A stretch of DNA of 64,000 nt from Fimousia sp036311565 (GTDB lineage: Bacteria > Bacillota > Clostridia > Lachnospirales > Lachnospiraceae): NCBI GenBank assembly GCA_036311565.1, contig JAXJPR010000051.1:1-64000 (forward strand), written 5' to 3'. Below the pieces are notes generated by a model that saw only the letters and a program-made list of their open reading frames with translations, was not told the origin of the DNA and made no database searches. The number at the start of each line of letters is the position of its first letter. Position 1 is the first letter of the stretch. The translations under genes and the position numbers were made by a program. Shown piece after piece: positions 41,551 to 50,144 of the stretch.

Positions 41551-44500
41551 ATGAAAGAAAATCTCGGTCTTTTTTTGGAAGCGGCAAAAAAGAATATACA
41601 AGAAGCCAAAAGAATATTTTTTGGAAAGAACTTTAAAAACTTTTACCTTCAGGATGAACCAGAACTACAGGCAACCTATGATTTGTTAATGATGGGGAAG
41701 GATCAAAATCAGATATTAGAAGAATTTTTAGTTTGTACTGGAGCAAAAGAAAGAGTTCAGTTTGATATTGAGCAGGAAAATTATGTGGTATCTGGAGAGG
41801 AGAAGTTCCTTTCTATAAAAATTCATCAGAAAAATTGGGGGTATGAGGAATTAGAGATTCATACAGATCCATGTTTTTCTGTAGAGACTTCTCTGATTAC
41901 GACGGATCAGTTTGAAGACCAATCGTATGTGCTAAATGTAGATCTTAGAAGGGTGACAGATGGAATCAGGAAAGGGACAGTTACTTTCGATACTGCATTT
42001 GAGCATTTTACCGTTACAATTGAATTTGAAAGAACAGAGGGGTCATGGGAAAAACAAATTCGAAAAAAAGCGCAGGATATTTATCTGGATTTTCGATGTG
42101 GAAAAATAACTCCAGAAGAATATTTTGAAAAGTCATTCCATATTTTTAAAGAAGAAGAAGGAGTGGCTGCTAATTTATTCAGATTACAGCTGGCAATTAT
42201 CGGGAAGAGAGAAGAGGAAGCATCGAACCGGATGGAGCAGATGGAAGAGGAACGACCATGGGAAGATGGAGCATTTATTGAAAGTTATTATTATTATCTG
42301 AAAGCTTTATATGAAAAAAATCCTCTTACGATAAAAAGTGCAGTGGAGATTATCCGAGAGCATTATGCCCAGGCTTCAGAAAAGAAGGAGTATTACCTAT
42401 GGATGTTGCTTTATTTAGATGAAGAACTGGTATATTCCAATAAAAGGCAGTTAGAAGAGATAAAGAAACTCTATCAGGAAGGAACATTGGCAACAATTTT
42501 AAAATATGAAGTTGCAGGAATTTGGAACCGGAATCCACTGTTATTAAAAGATATTGATGCATTTACTGTTGAAAATATGAAGTTTGGAGTGCATCAACAG
42601 ATTTTGTCAAAAGAAGTTTTAGATCAATATGCAAGAATGATTCGAAGAAGAAATGATTTTACCGAGGATGGATTTTGCATTCTGGAAGAGATTTATCATA
42701 TTTATCCAGAAGAATATCTTCAGAGTATTTGTAAAACCATTTTAAGAACAGGACAGTGGAAAAAAGAATATCATGGATATCTAAAAGAGGCTGTCTCTTC
42801 TTCAATAAAAATGCTAGGATTGTTTGAAGCGTATATAAGAACTTTAGACATTAAACAATATGAGACTTTAGAGCCGGCGGTACTTCATTATTTTACATAT
42901 AGTAATAGTCTTTCCATTGAAGAAAGAGCATATCTATATGCGAATGTTCATATGAATCGAAAAGAATATGGAGAAATTACAAAAAATTACAGTCAGAAAA
43001 TAACAGCTTTTGTACTAAAAGCTATGGAGCTTGGACTCATGACAGATCCGGCTGTTTATTTATACCAGAATTATCTGCCAGATTTTGCAGGCAGTGAAAC
43101 CGGGATTATAATGCTTCCGAATATTATTTTCAAGAGAAAGATTGTTTGTGAAAATACCAAAATGAAAAAAGTAATTATCAAACATATCGAAAAGCAGCAG
43201 CCCGATGTATATGAATTAATCGATGGAACGGCTTATTGCGATATATATTCAGATCAGGTGACGGTCTTATTTCAAGATGAAAAAGAAGCTGTATATCTGA
43301 CAGCGGTTTCTTGGAACATAGAAAAATTGTGGAAGGAAGAAAGCTATTATGATCGATGCAGAGAAAAAAATCATTTTCATGAGAAAGTATTATTGACAGA
43401 AGCGGGAAAGCTTATAAAAAAAGCAAAATTAGAAGAAAAAAATCTGGCAATGGCCCAAAGACTGATGGATCTTCAGGTCTTAAGTGATGATGCCAAAGAA
43501 ATGATTTTGGAACTTTTATTAAATTACTATTATGAAAATCATGAAAATGAAAAATTAGAAGAATATTTAAGACAAGTACGTTGGGAAAAACTTCAGGAAA
43601 AGAATCAGGTCTTAGTTATGGAGTATTTCATTCTACAGGGAATGTATGAAGAAGCTCTGAAGGGAATGGAACGGTATGGATTCGATATCATTCGTACGGA
43701 TCTTTTGAAAAAAGTGGTACAGTATCTGATTGAAAAACTTCAGGGAAGAAAATCCATGTTTGCAGCCAAGATGTGTGAATCTGTATTTTTAAATGGAGAA
43801 GCTGGACCAGAAATATTATATTATCTTGAAATGCATATTCCACCGGAAGCGGATTATCTAAAACGGCTATGGGATCAGGGAATGGAAGCAGGTATTTATC
43901 AGCAGGAATTTACCAGACGTTTACTCACAAGATTTATCAAGGAAGAGTGGAATCCGGAAGACTATATTGATATTTTTCTGCAATTTGTAAAACAGGAAAA
44001 TCACCAAACAGAACTGATCAATTATGTTCTGGAAAAATTTTGTAGATCTTATATAAAACAACAATTGGAATTAAGAGAAGAATTTTTTACTTATTGTACA
44101 AGGTATCTGAAAGATTATGGATGGAAGACAGCAATCAAACCATTGGCCTGGCTCCACTACTATGGAGAAAAGGAGCAATTATCAGATGAAGAACGTCAGG
44201 TGGCAGAAAGTATTATTCACTGGTTTATGGAACAGGAGATTTTACTGGAAGTATTTTTAAAATTTGGCAACAAGATTTCAATTCCAAATGTTTTATTCTG
44301 TACAACGTTTGTTATTTATCAGGATCAGCCTGGAAAATGTGTGGTAATGCATTGTCAGGAAGGTGAATCTGAAATGATTAGAGAAGCAGCAATGACAGAA
44401 GTGGTGGAAGGTATTTATGTGAGCCATTTTATTTCTTTTGTAGATGAACAACCAGATGTATACGTGACTATGGAAGAGGATGATAAAAAATATCGAAAGT

Positions 44501-44667
44501 CTATCAAAATTATTTATCCTGAGAGAGCGCATATGGGACTGAAATATCAAAAAATCAATGAAATTTTGTCAGATATGCACAATAGCCAGGTTTATGATAT
44601 GATAGAACAGTATAATGAGATGGAATTTATGATTGCACATTCTATTCAGCCATGGCTGGAAGAATAG
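41551..44667 (+). CDS. large DUF5717-like protein, first gene of the unknown operon
   Basis: A 1038-residue cytosolic protein that I match from memory to DUF5717. An N-terminal helical part is followed by an Ig-like beta region (about 65-155: LSIKIHQKNWGYEELEIHTD, GTVTFDTAFEHFTVTIEF). Then come some 700 residues of helical repeats resembling TPR or SEL1-type solenoids, a central beta insertion near 525-600, and a C-terminal beta domain (about 890-980). No catalytic motif is visible. ATG 41551 follows GAGGAAA. It looks like a scaffold. The next genes encode an actin/Hsp70-like protein, a TPR protein and a coiled-coil membrane protein, spaced 0-13 nt apart. Confidence 0.75.
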   Translation: MKENLGLFLEAAKKNIQEAKRIFFGKNFKNFYLQDEPELQATYDLLMMGKDQNQILEEFLVCTGAKERVQFDIEQENYVVSGEEKFLSIKIHQKNWGYEELEIHTDPCFSVETSLITTDQFEDQSYVLNVDLRRVTDGIRKGTVTFDTAFEHFTVTIEFERTEGSWEKQIRKKAQDIYLDFRCGKITPEEYFEKSFHIFKEEEGVAANLFRLQLAIIGKREEEASNRMEQMEEERPWEDGAFIESYYYYLKALYEKNPLTIKSAVEIIREHYAQASEKKEYYLWMLLYLDEELVYSNKRQLEEIKKLYQEGTLATILKYEVAGIWNRNPLLLKDIDAFTVENMKFGVHQQILSKEVLDQYARMIRRRNDFTEDGFCILEEIYHIYPEEYLQSICKTILRTGQWKKEYHGYLKEAVSSSIKMLGLFEAYIRTLDIKQYETLEPAVLHYFTYSNSLSIEERAYLYANVHMNRKEYGEITKNYSQKITAFVLKAMELGLMTDPAVYLYQNYLPDFAGSETGIIMLPNIIFKRKIVCENTKMKKVIIKHIEKQQPDVYELIDGTAYCDIYSDQVTVLFQDEKEAVYLTAVSWNIEKLWKEESYYDRCREKNHFHEKVLLTEAGKLIKKAKLEEKNLAMAQRLMDLQVLSDDAKEMILELLLNYYYENHENEKLEEYLRQVRWEKLQEKNQVLVMEYFILQGMYEEALKGMERYGFDIIRTDLLKKVVQYLIEKLQGRKSMFAAKMCESVFLNGEAGPEILYYLEMHIPPEADYLKRLWDQGMEAGIYQQEFTRRLLTRFIKEEWNPEDYIDIFLQFVKQENHQTELINYVLEKFCRSYIKQQLELREEFFTYCTRYLKDYGWKTAIKPLAWLHYYGEKEQLSDEERQVAESIIHWFMEQEILLEVFLKFGNKISIPNVLFCTTFVIYQDQPGKCVVMHCQEGESEMIREAAMTEVVEGIYVSHFISFVDEQPDVYVTMEEDDKKYRKSIKIIYPERAHMGLKYQKINEILSDMHNSQVYDMIEQYNEMEFMIAHSIQPWLEE

Positions 44668-44677
44668 GAGTAGACCA

Positions 44678-45673
44678 ATGATTTATGGATTTGATTTTAC
44701 AGATAAAATTTGTTATATAAGCAAACATGACAAAACGACAGCAGAAGATCTTCCAGTATGTTCCTGCCCTATAGATATAGAGGAACGAATAGCATGGATG
44801 AATACATATTTGACATCATCGGAAGATAAAGCCGTTGCTGTAGTAGAAAAGATGACGAAAGAGGTTTTAGATGCAGCGGTACAAACGTCATCCATAGTAT
44901 TTTTTTCAAAGGAAGAAGCATTTGCAGAATATCTACTTTGGCAGGAAGAAGGAGTCTGGAAAAGAAATGCAGCAGTATTTGAATTTCATAAAAAAAGCTT
45001 TATCTTTTATTCTGCCATTCGTCGCGGAAAAATCCTGATGACAGAAAAGGAAGTGATCGTGCTTCCGGAAAGAGGATTTGCATCGGCGAAAGAAAAAGAC
45101 AAATTTTTCACAAAATGGATTGCGAAAACGCTGAACCATAGAAATGTTGATATCGTTTATTTAATTGGAGAAGAATTTGACGGTAAGTGGATGGAACTTA
45201 GTTTATCTTCTGTTTGTCATGGACGAAGGGTATTTATGGGAAATCACTTATTTTCTACCGGAGGAATGATGTCTTTGGTTCAGCCGAAAGAGAAAAAAGA
45301 AATGCTGATGACAGAAGATGATCACCCGTATATCTGGGGAATTCGGGCGTTTCATCATGGACAGAAAGATGTCTTTGTTCCGATTATTGAGCCAGGGGAG
45401 TTTTGGTTTCGTACCCATGGATCTGTTGATGTATTGATGGATGAGTGCGAAGAATTGGAGATAGAAGGAATGCATTTTGTCAGCCGAAAGGAAATAAAAC
45501 TGATCCTTCCACTTCATTTAAAACAACAGCATCCAATGAAAACTACAAAAATAAAAATCCAGATGAACTGTATCGAACCAAAAACTTTAGAGGTGGAGGT
45601 CTACGATATGGGATTCGGTATGAGCCGAAAGGGTAGTGGATTAATCTATAAAGAAGTATTTAAATTGCCATAA
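44678..45673 (+). CDS. DUF5716-like protein with possible actin/Hsp70-like fold
   Basis: A 331-residue protein that I match from memory to DUF5716. The N-terminus MIYGFDFTDKICYISKH resembles the phosphate-1 strand-turn-strand of actin/Hsp70 ATPases, but the canonical DxGTT residues are lost, so ATP hydrolysis is doubtful. A second region with AVFEFHKKSFIFYSAIRRG recalls the phosphate-2 hairpin. The C-terminal third (about 230-331) is a beta-rich domain (WFRTHGSVDVLMDE; IKIQMNCIEPKTLEVEVYD) like an Hsp70 substrate domain in outline. The start at 44678 follows AGGAG. It is the second gene of the operon. The fold is inference and needs structure prediction. Confidence 0.7.
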   Translation: MIYGFDFTDKICYISKHDKTTAEDLPVCSCPIDIEERIAWMNTYLTSSEDKAVAVVEKMTKEVLDAAVQTSSIVFFSKEEAFAEYLLWQEEGVWKRNAAVFEFHKKSFIFYSAIRRGKILMTEKEVIVLPERGFASAKEKDKFFTKWIAKTLNHRNVDIVYLIGEEFDGKWMELSLSSVCHGRRVFMGNHLFSTGGMMSLVQPKEKKEMLMTEDDHPYIWGIRAFHHGQKDVFVPIIEPGEFWFRTHGSVDVLMDECEELEIEGMHFVSRKEIKLILPLHLKQQHPMKTTKIKIQMNCIEPKTLEVEVYDMGFGMSRKGSGLIYKEVFKLP

Positions 45674-45686
45674 TGAGGGAAGAACA

Positions 45687-46433
45687 ATGGGACAGATAAT
45701 ATTATGTGAGACGAAGGAAACGAAAAATCCATATGAATTTTCTTCGTTTCAACGCAAGATCTCAACATATGAGGAATTATGTTATTATATTCGCGAGCAT
45801 TTTCTTATTTTTGTGGAAGAAGGAATTTCAGAAGAATTATTTCAATGGATGGTTCAGGAATTGGAAATCAGTGAATTGGAGCAGGAATGGTCCAAAATTA
45901 CATCTCCGAAAGAAAGACTGAGAAAGGTGATTTCCTGCAGAAATTATTTTCTTCCTCAGGAAATCAGCGTGTTAATGAAAAAATATGATCGTTATAAAAG
46001 AATGTCAGATGGAGAGCGGAAAATCCGTCTGGGGGATGAATATTTAAAGCAGAAACGATATGCAAAAGCATTAAAATATTATCATTCAGCGAAGTTAGAA
46101 GAGATGGACGGAAGAACCTGTTATAATATGGCAGTCTGCTATGTCTGTCAATGGGATTTTGAAAGGGCAGCAGCATTATTTTTAAAATCTTATCAGTTAA
46201 GTAAGAAAAAGAAAGCGTTGGATGCATATTATACAGTTTTAATGTTTCAAGGCGAATGTGCTGCAGTAAAGATCATGGCTGGTAACGAGTATTCTGCATA
46301 TATACAAAAATGGAAAATATGGAAAGAAGAGTGGAAAAGACATCAGCAGGAAACACAAGCAGTGGAAAATAATCATTATAAAAAACAAAGGCTAAAACAG
46401 TGGAAAACAAATTACCGCAGGGAGATGGAATAG
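45687..46433 (+). CDS. TPR-like protein of the unknown operon
   Basis: A 248-residue soluble protein. The N-terminal 100 residues are helical with no known motif. Residues about 115-190 form two or three TPR-like units (LGDEYLKQKRYAKALKYYHSA, NMAVCYVCQWDFERAAALFLKSYQ). The tail is a charged helix rich in Lys, Trp and Gln. It is probably an adaptor for the other operon products. It abuts the next gene directly, with the stop followed at once by ATG 46434. Confidence 0.78.
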   Translation: MGQIILCETKETKNPYEFSSFQRKISTYEELCYYIREHFLIFVEEGISEELFQWMVQELEISELEQEWSKITSPKERLRKVISCRNYFLPQEISVLMKKYDRYKRMSDGERKIRLGDEYLKQKRYAKALKYYHSAKLEEMDGRTCYNMAVCYVCQWDFERAAALFLKSYQLSKKKKALDAYYTVLMFQGECAAVKIMAGNEYSAYIQKWKIWKEEWKRHQQETQAVENNHYKKQRLKQWKTNYRREME

Positions 46434-47348
46434 ATGGATAAAAAGCAGCAGTTGATAAAATTATATGAAGCCAATATCGATAAAATCTCTGATATGAGAG
46501 CGGATATAAATTCTTTAGCAGATATGACGGATGAACAATTAATTGTATTAGTAGAAAAAGCAGGAAAATGCAGCAGAGTGCAAAAAAAAGCATGGGAACA
46601 AATCTGTGGCAATGATGTTGATCGAAAGGATGTCCGTATAATCCTGTCACATAGAAATGAAATCAAAGAAGATATGGCTAAGATTCAGAAACTGGAAAAT
46701 GAAGTAAATGAATTAGAAAAAGAGACAGAAGAACAGCAGGCACTGATAAAGAAACAAAAACAGATAAGTAAAAAAAGCCGTATTAAAAAACGAAATAAAA
46801 TGATCGTAACCATGTCTTTTGGGGTGATGTTTCTGTGCTCTATTTGTTTTCATCTTCTTATGTTAAAGTTATATCATGGGGTATCCATTCCGGCAGTGAT
46901 TTTATTATCCGGCATTCCTTTTGCCGGAAGCCTGATCTTTGGATTTTCTTTTAAAAAAGAAATGGGAGGAGAAACAAATCAACAGGTAGAAGTATTGGAG
47001 GATATGTTACAGGAAAATATAGACCAGATGAACGAAAAAAAAGAAACGCTATCTTATTATCAACAAAAATATGACAGTGTATTTGATGAAATGGATGAGT
47101 ATTTATGGCAGATTTACCCCTACGTCGAAAAAATCCTGGAAAAGCTGGACTATCGGGAAGATTATCAAAAAGCAAGAAATGAGTACCAGGGGATTATGGA
47201 AATTCTTCATTTTAAGCAGCCAGAGGAATATGTGTATTTTCCAGAAATTTTTCTTATTGAAGAAGAACAGGAAATGTTCATTCAAAATATTCAGGAAAAG
47301 ATGCGTAAAATGGATGAATATTTGGTGCAAACCATTGAAACCGCTTGA
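46434..47348 (+). CDS. coiled-coil membrane protein of the unknown operon
   Basis: A 304-residue protein with coiled coils on both sides of a membrane hairpin. Residues about 75-115 are heptad-like (ENEVNELEKETEEQQALIKK), then two hydrophobic segments (about 123-142 and 148-170) separated by a very short turn, then a second long coiled coil (about 185-240). Both coiled arms should face the cytosol. It may fix the complex of the upstream gene products to the membrane. The valS promoter overlaps its stop codon. Confidence 0.78.
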   Translation: MDKKQQLIKLYEANIDKISDMRADINSLADMTDEQLIVLVEKAGKCSRVQKKAWEQICGNDVDRKDVRIILSHRNEIKEDMAKIQKLENEVNELEKETEEQQALIKKQKQISKKSRIKKRNKMIVTMSFGVMFLCSICFHLLMLKLYHGVSIPAVILLSGIPFAGSLIFGFSFKKEMGGETNQQVEVLEDMLQENIDQMNEKKETLSYYQQKYDSVFDEMDEYLWQIYPYVEKILEKLDYREDYQKARNEYQGIMEILHFKQPEEYVYFPEIFLIEEEQEMFIQNIQEKMRKMDEYLVQTIETA

Positions 47349-47373
47349 CAGACATTTAAAGATTGCATAAAAT
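47345..47373 (+). promoter_or_regulatory. sigma-A promoter of the valS operon, overlapping the upstream stop codon
   Basis: TTGACA (47345-47350), N17, TAAAAT (47368-47373). The TGA stop of the upstream gene (47346-47348) lies within the -35 box. Confidence 0.85.
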
Positions 47374-47394
47374 ATGATAGATATATAAAATATA

Positions 47395-47452
47395 GAGCGA
47401 AAGCCGAGTAGGATTACCAGCTCTTCGTCCTTTGGATGGAGGGCTTTTTCTC
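47395..47452 (+). promoter_or_regulatory. structured valS leader, no T-box core
   Basis: GAGC-g-AAAGCC (47395-47405) can pair with GGGCTTT...CTC (47441-47452), closing a domain with an inner GTCC/GGAT hairpin and a T5 run at 47445-47449. GAGC can alternatively pair with GCTC at 47420-47423. The about 105-nt leader is too short for a T-box and lacks the conserved AGGGTGGAACC. It may be an attenuator of another kind. Confidence 0.4.
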
Positions 47453-47489
47453 TACATAGTTTCGATAGAGCATAGAAGGAGATAAGAAG

Positions 47490-50135
47490 ATGAGCAAAGA
47501 ATTAGAAAAAAATTATAATCCGTCTGAAATTGAAGACCGATTATATCAAAAATGGCTGGATAACAAGTATTTCCATGCAGAAGTAGACAGAAGCAAAAAA
47601 CCATTTACCATCGTAATTCCACCTCCAAATATTACTGGAAAACTGCATATGGGACATGCATTAGATGAAACACTGCAGGATATTTTGATCCGTTTTAAGA
47701 AAATGCAGGGATATAATACATTATGGCAGCCTGGTACTGATCATGCCAGCATTGCTACAGAAGTAAAAATTATTGAAAAGTTAAAAAAAGAAGGTATTGA
47801 TAAATCTGATTTAACAAGAGAAGAATTTTTAGACCATGCATGGGCGTGGAAAGAAGAATACGGCGGAACTATTATTAGTCAGTTAAAGAAATTAGGATCG
47901 GCCTGCGACTGGGACAGAGAGCGTTTTACTTTGGATGAGGGTTGTTCAAAAGCAGTAGAAGAAGTATTCGTAAAATTATATGAAAAAGGGTATATTTATA
48001 AAGGTTCCAGAATTATCAACTGGTGTCCAGTATGCCAGACTTCTATCTCAGATGCCGAAGTAGAGCACGTAGATCAGGCAGGACATTTCTGGCATATTAA
48101 CTATCCGGTTGTTGGAAGTGATGAAGTGGTAGAAATTGCCACAACAAGACCAGAAACTTTATTGGGAGATACTGCAGTTGCAGTTCACCCGGATGATGAA
48201 CGTTACAGCCACTTAATTGGAAAGATGTTAGAACTTCCATTATGTAACAGACAGATTCCAGTTGTAGCTGATGAATATGTAGATAAAGAATTTGGAACTG
48301 GATGCGTAAAAATTACTCCGGCACATGATCCAAATGACTTTGAAGTTGGAAAACGTCATAATCTTCCAGAAATCAATGTGATGAATGATGATGCTACGAT
48401 TAACGAACTGGGCGGAAAATACGCAGGAATGGATCGTTATGAAGCAAGAAAAGCCATTGTTGCTGATTTAAAAGAACAGGGATATTTAGTAAAAGTAAAA
48501 GATCATACTCATGCCGTTGGAACTCATGATCGTTGTAAAGCAACCATTGAACCAATGATCAAACCACAGTGGTTCGTCAAAATGGATGAACTGGCAAAAC
48601 CAGCAATTGAAGCTATTGAAAAGGGCGAATTAAAATTTGTTCCAGAACGATATACAAAAACATATTTACATTGGTTAGAAAATATTCGTGACTGGTGTAT
48701 TTCTAGACAATTATGGTGGGGACACAGAATTCCAGCATACTATTGTGACGAATGTGGGGAAACCGTTGTGGTAAGAGGTGGAAACCCAGGTGTATGTCCA
48801 AAATGTGGATGCACACATTTAACACAGGATGAAGATACATTAGATACCTGGTTCAGTTCTGCATTGTGGCCATTCTCAACGCTTGGCTGGCCAGAAAAAA
48901 CAGAAGAACTGGATTATTTCTATCCAACCAATGTTTTAGTAACAGGATATGATATTATTTTCTTCTGGGTCGTACGTATGGTATTCTCAGGATATGAGCA
49001 TACTGGAAAATCACCATTTGATACAGTATTGATTCATGGATTGGTTCGTGATTCTCAGGGAAGAAAGATGAGCAAATCTCTTGGTAATGGAATTGATCCA
49101 TTAGAAATCATTGATCAGTATGGTGCAGATGCGCTTCGATTTACATTAGTAACTGGAAATGCTCCAGGTAATGATATGCGTTTCTATATGGAACGAGTAG
49201 AAGCAAGCCGCAACTTTGCAAATAAAGTATGGAATGCATCCAGATTTATGATGATGAACTTTGAACAGGCAGATTTTTCTAATGTAACGCTTTCTGATTT
49301 AACAAGTGCAGATAAATGGATTTTATCTAAATTTAACACTATTGCAAAAGATGTTACTGATAATATGGAAAAATATGAGCTGGGAATTGCAGTTCAGAAG
49401 ATTAATGATTTTATTTGGGAAGAATTCTGTGACTGGTATATTGAAATGGTAAAACCTCGTTTATACAACGATGAAGATGAAACAAAAGCAGCAGCTTTAT
49501 GGACATTAAAGACAGTATTAACAGAATCATTGAAGATGCTTCATCCATTTATGCCATTTATTACAGAAGAAATTTATTGTAATCTAACTGGAGAAGAATC
49601 TATTATGCTGGCACAGTGGCCAGAATACAAAGAAGAATGGAATTTTGCAGAAGATGAAACTGCAGTAGAGACCATCAAAGAAGCGGTACGTGGAATTCGT
49701 AACATTCGTGCTGAAATGAATGTATCTCCAAAGAAAAAAGCAAAGGTATATGTTGTTTCTGAAAATGAAACAGTGCGCCAGATTTTCAAAAATGGGGAAG
49801 TATTCTTTGCAACCTTAGGATATGCAAGTGAAGTTATTATTCAGAAAGATAAAGCAGGAATTGCAGATGACGCAGTTTCCACTGTAATCCCAGAAGCAGT
49901 TATTTATATGCCGTTTGCGGAATTAGTGGATATTGCAAAAGAATTAGATCGTTTGGAAAAAGAACGTAAGAAATTACAGGGAGAAATCAAACGGTGTGAA
50001 GGAATGTTAAACAACGAACGTTTTGTTAGTAAAGCACCAGAAGCAAAAGTTGCGCAAGAACGTGAAAAATTAGAAAAATATACACAGATGCTTTCACAGG
50101 TAGAAGAACGCCTTGTTCAGCTTGGTGCAAAATAA
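47490..50135 (+). CDS. valS: valyl-tRNA synthetase
   Basis: An 881-residue class I synthetase that charges tRNA-Val and edits mischarged threonine. The ATP motifs are PPPNITGKLHMGHALDET (HIGH type) and KMSKSLGNGIDP (KMSKS). The CP1 editing domain has EIATTRPETLLGDTAVAVHP, and a zinc-like pair CDECGE/CPKCGC lies near residue 420. The C-terminal coiled coil (VDIAKELDRLEKERKKLQGE and so on) binds tRNA. It opens the valS-folC-TPR operon. Confidence 0.97.
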   Translation: MSKELEKNYNPSEIEDRLYQKWLDNKYFHAEVDRSKKPFTIVIPPPNITGKLHMGHALDETLQDILIRFKKMQGYNTLWQPGTDHASIATEVKIIEKLKKEGIDKSDLTREEFLDHAWAWKEEYGGTIISQLKKLGSACDWDRERFTLDEGCSKAVEEVFVKLYEKGYIYKGSRIINWCPVCQTSISDAEVEHVDQAGHFWHINYPVVGSDEVVEIATTRPETLLGDTAVAVHPDDERYSHLIGKMLELPLCNRQIPVVADEYVDKEFGTGCVKITPAHDPNDFEVGKRHNLPEINVMNDDATINELGGKYAGMDRYEARKAIVADLKEQGYLVKVKDHTHAVGTHDRCKATIEPMIKPQWFVKMDELAKPAIEAIEKGELKFVPERYTKTYLHWLENIRDWCISRQLWWGHRIPAYYCDECGETVVVRGGNPGVCPKCGCTHLTQDEDTLDTWFSSALWPFSTLGWPEKTEELDYFYPTNVLVTGYDIIFFWVVRMVFSGYEHTGKSPFDTVLIHGLVRDSQGRKMSKSLGNGIDPLEIIDQYGADALRFTLVTGNAPGNDMRFYMERVEASRNFANKVWNASRFMMMNFEQADFSNVTLSDLTSADKWILSKFNTIAKDVTDNMEKYELGIAVQKINDFIWEEFCDWYIEMVKPRLYNDEDETKAAALWTLKTVLTESLKMLHPFMPFITEEIYCNLTGEESIMLAQWPEYKEEWNFAEDETAVETIKEAVRGIRNIRAEMNVSPKKKAKVYVVSENETVRQIFKNGEVFFATLGYASEVIIQKDKAGIADDAVSTVIPEAVIYMPFAELVDIAKELDRLEKERKKLQGEIKRCEGMLNNERFVSKAPEAKVAQEREKLEKYTQMLSQVEERLVQLGAK

Positions 50136-50144
50136 GGAGATATT

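Noticed and set aside
47374..47489. T-box riboswitch before valS
   Set aside because: The leader is too short and has no AGGGTGGAACC core or specifier stem.
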